DNA of 64,000 bases, from contig JAPTOF010000010.1 in the NCBI GenBank assembly GCA_028554755.1, forward strand, positions 9,584,001-9,648,000, given 5' to 3'. Under the pieces are notes generated by a model. It made no database searches. It had not been told where the DNA came from and saw only the letters and a list, made by a program, of their open reading frames with translations. Below, piece after piece: positions 46,406 to 58,000 of the stretch (position 1 is the first letter of the stretch; each line of letters starts with the position of its first letter). Made by a program: the position numbers and the translations under genes. The DNA is from Cordia subcordata (taxonomy: Eukaryota; Streptophyta; Magnoliopsida; Boraginales; Cordiaceae).

Positions 46406-46582
46406 ATATTTCGGATATTCAACTAATGAACTCAGCATCACGAATGGCTATATAAACCCTCTCCTCCTTCCCGTTGCTTGCACACATCGCTTCGTTTTTT
46501 TTTTCTTAGCATATCACTAGCAAAAAAACACTTGGTTATTTGTAAACCATTCAATTTTTTTATAGCAAATCCTGAAAATAAT

Positions 46583-49178
46583 ATGAATCCAAACGTAGTA
46601 ACCGTTATTTTATATTATGGAGGCCAAAAAATCAATGGCCCTTTCGGCGTACAGTACGAGACTGCAAAGCCAAGGCGCAAAGTCAAAATAACATAAGAAA
46701 TGTCGTACGACAAGTTCGTTTACAGTGTTTATGAGAAGCTCAATTTGCGTTACGGCGTGGACAGAGTTGTGTTGCATCATCGTTTTCAATCAGCACTCAT
46801 CAACTCCCAATATCCGTATTTCAGCGTTAGTGCAGTCAGTTCCAATGAAGAGCTGCGGGACATGTACGAGATTGCTTGTCATCCCAATTACATGTGCACG
46901 GCAGATGTTTATGTGGACGTAGACAAGGATGACGTGTACATTCCCCAGACAGTCAGTGGTACTCCTTATGACGAGGGTGTCCCCGATCTGAATGGAAATT
47001 TTACATGTTACCAAGACGAAGGCGACGACATAGCGACGACCGTGCCGGAGTCTTCCAACTTAAACGTGACTCCTCGGGAAATAAATAATGTGGTTGGGAC
47101 ATCACATGCCGGAGGCTCGCATGCGATGTTCGACTTGAATATGGAAACATTTCAATCCGAGCCCGAAGAAGATGACGAGGATGTGGAGTTGAACCAACAA
47201 AATGCATAGTACGATGATGATGAATACGATGAATATACAAACTCTAACATAGAAGGTGGTCCGAGCAGCGGTGGAGTACCTACGGTGGAGGAGTTGGATA
47301 ATGTTAAGTTACAAACTGCTACGCAGGAGTACTATATGGATAGCATGGATACACCAGCAAGCAAGCCCGTTTGGAACCCAGATAATAAGGAGCTTGCATT
47401 GGGCATGGTTTTTCCTACCAAAAAAGATGTGTAGCAGGCCATACAGATGTACGCAGTCAGCGTACAAAGAGAGTACTCAGTCGACTGGTCCACACCGAGC
47501 TTGTACGTCGCTTTTTGCAAGAGTAGCAGGCGCGATAATCCATGTAGATGGTACTTGCGTGCCACTAAAAAATTCACGCACCGACAATTTGAGATTACAA
47601 AGTACTGTGGGGTACACAACTGCTTAGCTCATAACAGACGGTGTGGGCAGAAATCTTACCGCTGATTTGGTCGGATTTATGGTAAAACATTTTGTAAAAC
47701 ATAAACCTGATTTCGAGGTCGGTTTTGTTCGAGCTCACGTTAAGGAAGCACTCCAGGCTGATATATCTTACGAGAAGGCATGGCGTGGGCGAAATAAGGC
47801 GATCGAACTTGTATACGGCGATTGGCACACCTCATATCAGTCCCTTCCACAGTTCTTTAAAGCTTTGAAGAGAAAGAATCCGGGGACGATCGTAACTTAC
47901 AAGTTCTTTCCGGGTTCGACGGCAGAGTACAAAATTTTTGACAATGTTTTTTGGGCTTTGGCACTGTGCATCGCAGCATGGAAGCATTGTTGACCTGTGA
48001 TGACACTCGATGGTACCCACTTACGAGGCCCATACAAGGGTCATCTTCTTACGTCACTAACGACAAATGCAATAGGAAAAGTTTTATAGTTGGCATTTGC
48101 CATAGTTGATGCTGAGACAATAGATAGTTGGGCATGGTTCCTAGGGCTTGTGCGGCAGCATTTTCTCCATGATATGGAAAAGGTTTGTTTAATATCTGAT
48201 CGTCACCCAGGGATACTTGCTGCTGTGGAAAATATCTCGTCAGTCGGGCATTTACGTGTAAAACATCGTATTTGCCTTCGCCATCTGTAAAGCAACGTGA
48301 TGAAGCATTATCGAAACCAGTACGTTAAAGACTTGTGTTGGGTAGCTGGAAAAGAACATCAAGTTCGCAAGCATAATGCAATCATGCAAAAAATTCTTGA
48401 AGTTGACCCTATACCTGGCGATGTTGGGAGGAAGGCGTACGACTATTTATCTGAAATTGACAAGGAACTTTGGACCCTTTCTTCAGATGGAGGGGCCCGT
48501 TGGGGTATGCTGACGACGAACAGTGTCGAATGTTTTAATGGTGTTCTTGTTGGTGCAAGATGCTTATCGATAACTGCGTTAGTCAGTCACACTTTCATAA
48601 AATTGGTGGAATACTTCTACAATCGATCCATAAATGCTAGCTATTTGGTTGGACAATAAACGCTGCTCCCAAGTAAAATAAGGGAACTTTTTGAGAAGTG
48701 GGAGTCTCATTCACACTGTCACTGTGTTTTAAATTTCCACTTCCCAACTTGTACGGCATAGGTCGGGCGTTTACCGGCGTCATTCACTGAAAGACCTCCA
48801 ACACAAGTTGTGAAATTCAACGAGAAGACATGTACTTGTGGTAAATGGATAACGTATCATGTGCCATGTTCGCATGCACATGCATTAGCACGTTATCTAA
48901 AGCAAACCAATCGATGGGTTAATACCAAAGGAATATACGGTGGCAGCGTACACTGCAACATACTCAATGTCGTTCGAGCCTTTGGGACATGAGGATTACT
49001 GGCCATCAGCACCCACATGGCAACTAGTGCCCAATCCAGCACGATTGCGCCAAAGAAGGAGAGGTAGACTAGGTGGTAGACATATCCCCAACGAAATGGA
49101 CCAGTCAGATCAAGTTGGTCGGAGAAGGTGTTCGAATTATCATCAGGCAGGGCACAACCATTTAAACTGTACAAGGTG
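46583..49178 (+). pseudogene. mudrA-type MULE transposase, degraded
   Basis: About 860 codons readable in order. N-terminal region (46583-47390), then the MuDR DNA-binding domain (GMVFPTKKDV ... PCRWYLRATKKF ... ITKYCGVHNC, 47400-47630), then the MULE catalytic domain: VMTLDGTHLRGPYKGHLLT with Asp at 48009, CLISDRHPGILAAV with Asp at 48198, HRICLRHL, and NSVECFN with Glu at 48528. These keep the DDE triad. A SWIM zinc finger follows (TCTCGKWITYHVPCSHAHA, about 48825-48880), then a C-terminal RxRGRxGG region and a zinc-knuckle-like CSNYHQAGHNHLNC in which the second Cys is Tyr. In-frame stops at 46694, 47207, 47432, 47991, 48087, 48288, 48657 and 48759, and frameshifts near 47640 and 48935, make it non-functional. 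Confidence 0.9.
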
Positions 49179-49189
49179 ATTGAACCTGC

Positions 49190-49325
49190 GTTATTATGTC
49201 ATATTTGTTAACCTGTGTTATTCATTGGTGATTAAACCTTTGCTATTTTGTAATGTTCGTTGGTGATTGAACCTTTGTTGTTATGTTATATTCATCGGTG
49301 ATTGAACCTCTGTTATGATGGCATA
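49190..49325. repeat. Tandem repeat after the transposase
   Basis: Four imperfect units of 36-45 bp containing GGTGATTGAACCTTTGTTATTATG. They lie between the 3' ends of the two convergent genes. Confidence 0.8.
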
Positions 49326-49413
49326 CTAACCAGCTTTTGAACATTTGATATTATGTAAAACGATAAGACATGGTAATAAGAAAAAAAGAAATAAATAATA
49401 ACAAAAGCGCATC

Positions 49414-51934
49414 TCAATGACATGTACATATACACTCAAAACCACCCACCGATACCTAAGCCCTACGATGTCCGGTGCCACAATCTGGAGGGTGTCCCTT
49501 CTTCTCTCGTGGGGGCTGTCGCCTGCTCTGACCCTGATTGCGCGGGGGCTTCCTCTTCCGTGGTCCCTACCCAGCCTGGGATGGTCCATGATACTCGACT
49601 TGCGGAGGGTCTAGCTGGACCTGCGGAGGCTCTGGCTGGACTTGCTCGGCCTGTCCCTGCTGGCCGTATGGTTGGGCCTGCTACGTGTCGGGCTGCACCT
49701 CCGATGGTTGTGACGATTGAGTTTCAACTTGTGGGTCGTCATGAAGATAATCCTCAACTCGCAGCGTATCATCAGGGGGTTGCCCAATCCCCTGCAGACC
49801 AGATCCACTACCAGGCTGCGCAGGTCGGATAGGCACGAATGGGGTCGTCATGAATGAGAAGAAGGGTTGGCTGCCTGAACCGTACTGGAAGGACTCAAAC
49901 GACCCCCCAACGCCCTGGCTAGATGAAGATGGATGCGCTGAATGAGCGGAGGGGCTGGGGGTGGCCTGAGTGGGCTGTGTGAAGAACGGGGATAGCTGCG
50001 TGGGCTGACCTGTCCAATATGTTGGGATATTCCACTGCGTCAGCGGGTAAGGCCATGTAGGCGTGGGCTGTGGCAGTGTCGGCTGTTATGAAGTCGGGAT
50101 ATGCGGCTGCGCTAGCAGCGGGACATCGAAGTATGTGGAGGCATCGAACACATGCTGGTACTGTGCCTGTATCAATGTCTGCTGCATCTAGTCGAGTACA
50201 AAGTGCATCTCTAGCTAGAAGCTCGCAGAAGAAAATGTACCCTACGCATGCTGCTGGTACCTGCGATGTAGATGGTGATACACGGTACCCATGGTACTAG
50301 CCTGCACACAGAGCACATCATTATTACACTACATAATATTTACATCCTCGTTATTACAAAAATCATGATGACGTTGTTATACTCTACTTACCAATCGATC
50401 CATGTCCCGGGACTGTGTCTAGTAGCCGGTATGCGTCTGCTCCGACAACGACTGACCGATGACGGTGATAGAGTGATGCCGGTACCACTGCATATACTGA
50501 GACAGTGGGACTATATCTGCGCTCTCCTCGGCGATCACCCTCCACTGCTGATCCCAGAGACCACACAACCGACCTAACTTAATAGGATCATTTATTTTCT
50601 CTTTTCCTCGTATGTAGTCCAATGTCGTCAACGGCAGCGGTGTGTCTGGGATTGACTGGCGCAAACCAAACTGCCTTAAAACCCTGTCGGGTCTGTGATA
50701 CTCAACCATCCGTCCCAAAAGCAGTGGGACACATGCTTTCCACCATTCAGATCCCTCCATGTAATACAGTGGCAGCTGGTCCATGGTGCTCATGTTACCC
50801 AAATATTGTTACCCAAATAAGTTAAATAGTTATTAAGTTAAAGAGTATATGTAATATGCAGTTATACATCTTAATATGCTTATCACACCTGATCCGGCTG
50901 CATCTTGTCCAATGCATCGCGAATCACCAACAAACCGCCATCAGCAGTATCTCGAAACTGCTTCAGCTGCTGCTATATGGCACCATGGGACTTCCCCGGT
51001 AACCCAACCCAATTACCCTCAGCCGGGTGTGATCGCCGCGCTTGCCGTGCTAGCGGCGGATAGAGTCTGGGCCTAAAAATATCGAACCTATCGAACAGCC
51101 ACCACTGCACGTAAACCAATACGTTAGTAACATTTCTATTCATAGAAATTTTATAGATATAATATGGAATATATATGATACCTGCATTAGACTAAAGTCG
51201 CCGCATAAATTCACTCTATCATTGTATGCACATAGATCCAACTGATGGTAGATGGATGCAAGTGCTGCAGCGCCCCAATTCAACTATTTAATATTCCCAA
51301 AGGCGTGCAGCTCAGACAACTAGTTCATGTCTCCCAGGTTGCCACTGGCGTCAGCGAACAGATGGCAGTTCAAGAAAGAGAATATCCACAAACGGGCACA
51401 ATACTAAACCTGCTCCTGGGTGTACTCCTCTAGACGCGTCGACGTGTATACATGTCTCAACTCATGCAAGTTCACCTTGCCGGTTCTCGCATTTATGACG
51501 TCCGGAGGAAGTGCTACACCACATACATCATGGAATAGCTGCTGTCACTCGACAACCGTGCGTCGCGCCTTATCGATCTCCGGCATAGGCGCATCCTGTA
51601 CGGGTAAACCCTATAAAATAGCTACGTCCTGCAGTGTAATGGTGGCCTCTTCACAAGTGAGGTGGAATGTGTACGTCTCTGCTCTCCACCACTCAACTAG
51701 GGCAGTAAGCATAGGATAATAAAACTCCTGCCCACCGGCTGTATAGCACCCATAAAATCCTGCAGTCGCCAGTGCTTCCCGAACACGAGGATGCTCAGGC
51801 TCGTCATATAGATGCTTATTGCATCTGGGTACTCGGACCTCCCTCATATATGTGCTGCTCGTCTTCAGATGAGTCCTGTGCTGAGCATAGTGAACGAGAA
51901 GGGATGTATCCTCCGGTACTGGTCTCTGGGCCAT
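49414..51934 (-). pseudogene. Plant mobile domain (PMD, MAIN-like) gene inside the MULE, degraded
   Basis: Four exons by splice borders: 51934..51182, 51104..50889, 50788..50392, 50301..about 49414. The start MAQRPVPEDTSLL is followed by REALATAGFYGCY, LVEWWRAETYTFHL, CEEATITLQDVAIL and GLPVQDAP (the first PMD blocks), then LDLCAYNDRVNLCGDF, WWLFDRFDIFRPRLYP, EWWKACVPLLLGRMVEYHRPDRV and RQFGLRQSIPD, the classic PMD C-terminal half. The tail is Gln/Pro/Ser-rich and ends near RKRKPPRNQ, a nuclear-signal-like cluster. PMD proteins occur as host genes (Arabidopsis MAIN, MAIL1, which help silence transposons and keep meristems) and in transposons. At least nine in-frame stops interrupt this copy. 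It faces the transposase tail to tail. Exon 3's acceptor is the least certain border. Confidence 0.85.
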
Positions 51935-51959
51935 AGCGTCACCTATGAACAATAAATGA

Positions 51960-52452
51960 ATTGATTAGTAAATATGTTAATATAAATTCATACTGATAAT
52001 AATCATAATAATACTCAAAATAATAATAACAATAATAACATTAATAATAATACTATAAGACTAATGGTAATAATAATAATAATAACATTAATAATGATAC
52101 AACTACTAATAATAACAATAAGAATAATAATAATAATAACAATAGTGAGAATGAGAATAAGAATACAAAACTAATAATAAAGCTAATACCAATAAAAATA
52201 ATAATAAAACTACTACTACTGATAATAATAATAATAGGAAGAAAGAAGACAACTACTAAGACTACTACTGTTACTACTAGTACTACTACTGCTACTACTC
52301 AAAATAATAATAAAACAAATAATACAAATGATAACAACAACAACAATAATCATAATAACACTAAAAAGAAGAATAATAAAAGATATTTTAATAAAAATGA
52401 TAATAATACCAATAATAGTAATAAAAAAAATAATAATGCCAATAATAATAAC

Positions 52453-52505
<53 letters not shown>

Positions 52506-52737
52506 CTGATAATAATTATCGTAATAACAATAATAATAATAATAATAATAATAACTAATAATTGTAATAATAATAATTAAACTAATAATAGTAATAATAA
52601 TAACAAAAATACCAATACTAATAACAATAATACAACTAATACTAATAGAAATAATAATAATATTAATAATAGTAGTACCAACAATAATGATAAAACTAAT
52701 AATAATAACAATCAAAATAAGAAAAAGATTAAAAAAC

Positions 52738-52812
<75 letters not shown>

Positions 52813-52915
52813 TAAAACTAATAATAATAATAATACAATAATATTAATAATAATAACACTAATAATTAATTACTATTATTATTACCAAAATTGTTATTAT
52901 ATTATTATATTGACA
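51960..52915. repeat. 950-bp imperfect (AAT)n / (ACT)n trinucleotide tract
   Basis: Almost the whole stretch is built from AAT, ATA, ACT, AAC and AAG triplets, with long pure AAT runs at about 52455-52500 and 52738-52810. It lies directly upstream of the PMD gene inside the MULE. Long open frames here (poly-Ile, poly-Leu, poly-Asn) are artefacts of the repeat. Confidence 0.9.
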
Positions 52916-53319
52916 GTAACAATAACAATTTCAACGTAGTGATTCAAATATTGACATCTTAAACTAAATTACACAATAATAACATCAACAATCATATTGT
53001 CATATGCTTATACGTAACATAAACATGCACAACATATATGTACATGCACATCATGAATATATACATAAATACGGTACATACAACTATACATACATGTGAA
53101 ACATGCGTATAAATGAAATAACTTGAAGAAAACGTAAAAAAAAATACTTTAAATTGGTAAAAACTTAAAAAAAAACTTACAATAAGAGGCAAAATCCTAG
53201 GCTTGAAGCTTTTTGAGTGAGATTTTGAGTTTTATGGCTAAAAAAAAACGTGGGGTATAACAAGGGGGGGGGGATTGCTTTGAGATCAGGTGGGGAAGAA
53301 GAGTTGAGCAAAACGTTCA

Positions 53320-53450
53320 GTTTTTGAATAGCCGATTTCGACTATTCAAAAACCGAGAGAGCAAAAATCGAGGGCATTAAATATTGTGCTGTTGAGAAGA
53401 GATTTTTCGGCTATTGAATAGCCGATTCGGCTATTCAATAGCCGAAAAAT
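53320..53450. repeat. Right subterminal palindromes of the MULE
   Basis: 53402-53450 is a 49-bp near-perfect palindrome made of two adjacent CGGCTATT(G/C)AATAGCCG units. A third, weaker one (GAATAGCCGATTTCGACTATTC) is at about 53326-53348. Confidence 0.85.
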
Positions 53451-53464
53451 CTTACGTTACGATT

Positions 53465-53609
53465 ACGTGTATATTTTTCACGTTTTCGTTTTTTGAATAC
53501 CCAATTTTGTTTATTAAAAAATCGAAAGTGCTATTTTTGAAATCTAATAAAAAATAAGGCTATTTTTAAAATTTATTTTTTAATTTATGTTATTTGTAAA
53601 AAAAACTCC
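53465..53609. repeat. Right terminal inverted repeat of the MULE
   Basis: Inverse of the left end (46016-46160); ends in GTAAAAAAAACTCC immediately before the target duplication. Confidence 0.85.
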
Positions 53610-53618
53610 TTTACCGGG

Positions 53619-54780
53619 CGTGCCAAATAAGTAGTAACATAACGGAGGATGAAAGAATATAATATATGGAGCCTATCATTACTATTTTCCGAACCAGCAA
53701 GAGTGGGTGACTCAATCAATGCCGGGTCTAAAATGCCAGACAAGCAAACGGTCGGTGGGTTGCTAAAATGGAAAACTTTTACAAAAAGTCCGCATTTTCT
53801 TTTCCTTTTTCTTTTTTTCCCCCCTTTTTTAACAAACCCCGCGCCCCTAATCAATTCCTTGCTATTTCTTTGCTTTTCTAAATTAATTTTTATTATTTTA
53901 AAATATTTAAAATGATCCTCGTTATCTTATAAAAATATTTAAATTGATTTCTGACATTTTACAAAACATAATTAGTTATCTAATTATTTTATTAAAATAA
54001 AATTTTGAATACATTTGTAAAATATTAAAAATTAATATAATTCTTTTTTAAAATATGTGAACTACTTTGACTACTAAGAATATACATGCAAACTAGTATA
54101 ATTATATTATTTTTTGCTATAAGAAAAATCCAATTGGTGAAACCCGATAATCGGAATACTCAGCAGAGCCCAACCACTAACTGTCAAATCTCGGATATAC
54201 GGTATACTACATGCCTGTACTATGCACCAATTAATATAATTATTATTAAACATTACGTTTTAATTTAAATATTTTAAAATAATAAAAATTATTTTAACAA
54301 TTAAAAAATTATTGTGAAATTGATCAATTACTAAAATCCATCAAATAAACACCTCGACCCCTAATCCGCAGGGATCAGGTATTGTGTATCTTAAAAATTA
54401 TGCATTTATTTAGTATTGTGCACCTTACATTAGTATGTTTATAAATATGTTATTATAAATTCACAATTTTTATACTATATGTTCGTAGCTTTTAATTATT
54501 TTCTAATTGCATATTATATGTTTACAATTTTAATATTTTATGTTCAAAACTTCTAACTATTCACAATTTAATTATCAACTTGTATATTATACATTCAAAA
54601 GTTTTATATCATATATTAACAAAGGTAAATTATAATTTATGACTCTTTAAAATATAGTTATAATTTGTGAATGATATGTTTATAATTTGTAAATGATATG
54701 TTTACAATCTATGAACGATTTTGGAATTCGTAGTCAGAGGGTTACCAATATTCGATCGATGATCTGATTACTGTGCTAGG
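53619..54780. other. Intergenic, with a foldback-family fragment at 53890-54060
   Basis: 53890-54060 carries short arms (GATCCTCGTTATCTTAT, ATTTGTAAAATATT) of the family seen at 15271. The rest is AT-rich without a gene. Confidence 0.45.
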
Positions 54781-55060
54781 TTCATTAGCGTGTGAAAGTG
54801 ATCTCGTCAAATTTTACGTTAACCGGACTATCTAATTGTGATATTTATAATACATGCACATTTGAGTGTAGTGTACTTTTGTTGTATGGTATTAATTCGC
54901 ACCCCAACCCCCACACCTACGCCCCATTATTTTCGCTTCTCTGTCAGTCCACCCTGCTCTGTCCTTTGACAACTCTTGTCCCCCCTCCTCCCCCGCTCAC
55001 CATCAATTCTCCATTTCCAATTCTCCAAAAGCTCAAAACACACCACTCTTGTTTTTCACC
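54781..55060 (+). promoter_or_regulatory. Promoter and C/T-rich leader of the Rab gene
   Basis: The 160 bp before the ATG is pyrimidine-rich (CCCCCACACC, CCCCCCTCCTCCCCCGC), typical of a plant 5' UTR. No assignable TATA box; TATTTATAATAC at 54841-54852 is a weak candidate about 210 bp upstream. Confidence 0.4.
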
Positions 55061-58000
55061 ATGTCATCATCAGAAGACGAAGGAGAAGAGTACCTCTTCA
55101 AGATAGTGATCATAGGCGACTCAGCTGTGGGCAAATCCAACCTCCTCTCTCGATACGCTCGCAACGAGTTCAATTTGCATTCCAAGGCCACCATTGGCGT
55201 TGAGTTTCAAACTCAAACGCTTGACATTGATGGCAAAGAAGTCAAGGCTCAGATTTGGGACACCGCCGGACAAGAACGCTTCCGTGCAGTCACCTCTGCT
55301 TACTATCGTGGCGCGTTTGGTGCTCTCGTGGTTTATGATATCTCTCGCCGCACTACTTTTGATAGTATCCCTCGATGGCTTGATGAGCTCAAGAGTAAGT
55401 AGCTTATAATTTCGTGTTTTTCCCACTTTTTCTTCTCTTGTTTTGGTTGATTTTTCTCTGGGTTTTGCTGAAAATATGGATTTGTTTGCGTTGTGGTGGA
55501 AAGGTTGCAGGTTGTGCATCGAATCTTGTACGTCTTGGAACTAGCCTAAGCACCCAAATCCCTTTTTTAGCTCAATTTTGGATTTTCTTGTTGATCTGAA
55601 TTCTCCATGTTAAGCATTTTGTTGTTCTGGAAATAGTGTATTCTGTGCTATTGAGTTTTGTGTATGTTGTGTTTTATTGGCTTGTAAGTTTATGGAATTT
55701 TTATTGGAAGAAGAAAGAAAAGAGACCCCAGTTCTTCTTCTTTTCTTTTTTTTTTTCTCTGCTCGATATTGAATTATTGATTTGGATTCATTAGAGATGT
55801 AACTAATCCCGTGGAAAAATTTTGGAATTGATAGCTTTTTTGGGTGTTGTTTGTCATGCTGAAAAAGCTTTCCTTGTTTTGCTAGTTTTAAGTTTCACGA
55901 TCTTAATAGATCTTTGAAGTAGAAGTGGACAGAAATCTAAAACTAGATCCAATTGTTGCTTACTTTTCAATTTCCACATGTTAATGTGGATTTTATAGGA
56001 AAAATATGATTAAACCCGTAAAGAAAGGGGAAAAAAAATAGCTTTTCGGTATTGTACATCTTGCTAAAGAAGTGAGACCTTGCTTTGCTGGTTTTGGTTT
56101 TCACTATTTCAATATATCATTGAAATAGAATAGACTAATCCGGATTAGATTTTTGCTCAGTATGTATTTTATACTTTTAAGTTGAATTTTATGGATATAA
56201 TTAGCCATTTTTTTGGCACTTTGAAGATGGAAATGATATCTTTTCATTGGTGTACTTTATGCTTATAAGTTTGTGCCTTAGTATGTTGCCGTTGATTTTC
56301 CTCTCTTGTGGTGATATATCTTTAAAATTGAACTTAAGCTTGAAAGTCGAGTGGAACTAGATTTCATGTTTGGTCAACTTTCACTTTAATTTTTGGTTTA
56401 AACTTTATACTTTCGTGATTAGATTGATCAAATATAGGAATGGTAGCTTGTGAGTGTACCACAGTTTGTCAATGCTTGTTTCTTTTGCTATGGAAAATGA
56501 TGGATTATAAGTAGATCGAGATCTTAATTTGTGGCACATATTTTTATATGATGCTAATTGTTTGTAGTATAAGAAATTATGAAATATGAAACTCTATACA
56601 CTTCACTTCGAATATGATTTGTCGTTTGGTTTAAAGGGTCTGGTCCTTGGTCTTAACTTGTCACGGTACTCTGGTTGATGATTAAAAGTCTAAAACTGTT
56701 CTGATTTGCTCGGAAATACTCGCATTAGAGGCAGATCCATATTGATGCCCTTTAAGTGTAGCTAAATTTGGAAATATTTAGATGTAATTTTGGATTATTA
56801 ACTTTTCAGAATTCAGAATGTGAATAGTGTATATAAGTATGTATAGATGAGGAAAAGATGTAGCATTAATTTGCGTGAATTTTGTTCTTAAGAATTATGC
56901 GTCACTGCTCTTACCTAACCGACTGAGTATCTAGTTTTATGGCTCCACCATTCCTTGTTCTTAAGAATTATGCGTCACTGCTCTTACCTAACCGACTGAG
57001 TATCTAGTTTTATGGCTCCACCATTCCGATCTTTTCCCGAATATAATTTTTAAAACCAGAAAGTAGAAACTGCAAATAAGAAAATCAAAATTGGGGTGTT
57101 GATGTCTTATTATTAAATAGGAAAACAATAATGTCAAGGAGTTGTGATGTTGGGGTTAATAACTCAAGTGGTTGAGACTATTTCCCAGGAGTGATGACCT
57201 AGATTCAAATTCCATATTTGGGGCCCCGGGGAAGGGGGGTGGGGAGTAGAAAAAGGAGTTGTGATGTTTGAGGTGTTGGCTACCATGGTTGAATTGTGGT
57301 TGCTCTATAATGTACATCATCTACCTCATTCCCTGTTAGTGTAAATGGTGGGCTTGTGGGGTACTTCTGAGCATCAAGAAGTCTATGCTATGGGTTCCCT
57401 TCTCTCCCCTTTTCATTTTCATAATGGAAGGTTTCTGTAGATTGATCATGAATCTGGTCTGAGATAACTTTCTTAAATGCATTTTGGAGCATCAAATAAA
57501 CCAGATTCTCTGTGTACATGGTTAGGTAAATGAGTGGTGATGACTTAGTTCAATAATATTTCTATCTACTTGGGCAGATTTAGGTCTCATTTTGTCAGCT
57601 CTTTAGCTAAACACTTGTGGGCTACTGTGCTTGCCTTATCATTGATATGTGCTAAGGAAAACCACAGTTTCAGAAACTGGTGCATGGCCCAATGCATGTC
57701 CCAGTCGCGTGCACAATACAACCCTCAAGTTTTGGTAGCCTATAGGTCTCCTTAGCACTCTTGAGAAAGATGAGAAAGATCAAACTTCTATAGATGTAAC
57801 TCTACACTGCTTGTGGTAGGGGACAAACTTACCTACACCAGTGTATGGTGCTCCTATCAATTAGCAGGTGAGTGAGGTGTGCCTAGGGCTAGAGAATGTT
57901 TACTTTCAACGAGTTCGAAGCGCCTCACTCTCCATGTGTTTGGTTGGTGAAGTTTACAGTAGGTGTAGGTAAGGATTTCCTGAAAGGTTGTCTTAAACAT

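Larger units (their letters stand above)
46016..53609. mobile_element. Complete 7.6-kb Mutator-like element (MULE) carrying transposase and a plant mobile domain gene
   Basis: Both ends are defined. The left end GGATTTTTTTTACAAATAAC and the inverted right end GTTATTTGTAAAAAAAACTCC begin terminal repeats of about 140 bp (including ATAGCACTTT and GAAAACGTG on both sides). Flanks TTTCCCGGG (46007-46015) and TTTACCGGG (53610-53618) are a 9-bp target duplication with one mismatch. Inside: a decayed mudrA-type transposase (+), a convergent decayed PMD gene (-), subterminal palindromes and a 950-bp AAT-rich tract. Higher GC in the two genes (up to about 55%) contrasts with the host sequence. Both genes contain many stops, so the element is no longer autonomous; the ends could still be mobilised by an active relative. 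Confidence 0.9.

Noticed and set aside
49422..49832. 136-codon plus-strand frame inside the MULE
   Set aside because: It lies antisense to the Gln/Pro-rich tail of the PMD gene; the minus-strand reading matches a known protein layout.
50070..51433. Several plus-strand frames of 60-100 codons
   Set aside because: Shadows of the minus-strand PMD exons, which carry recognisable motifs and splice borders.
52328..52715. Long open frames of poly-Ile/Asn (+) and poly-Ile/Leu/Tyr (-)
   Set aside because: They are translations of the AAT trinucleotide tract and have no codon structure of a gene.
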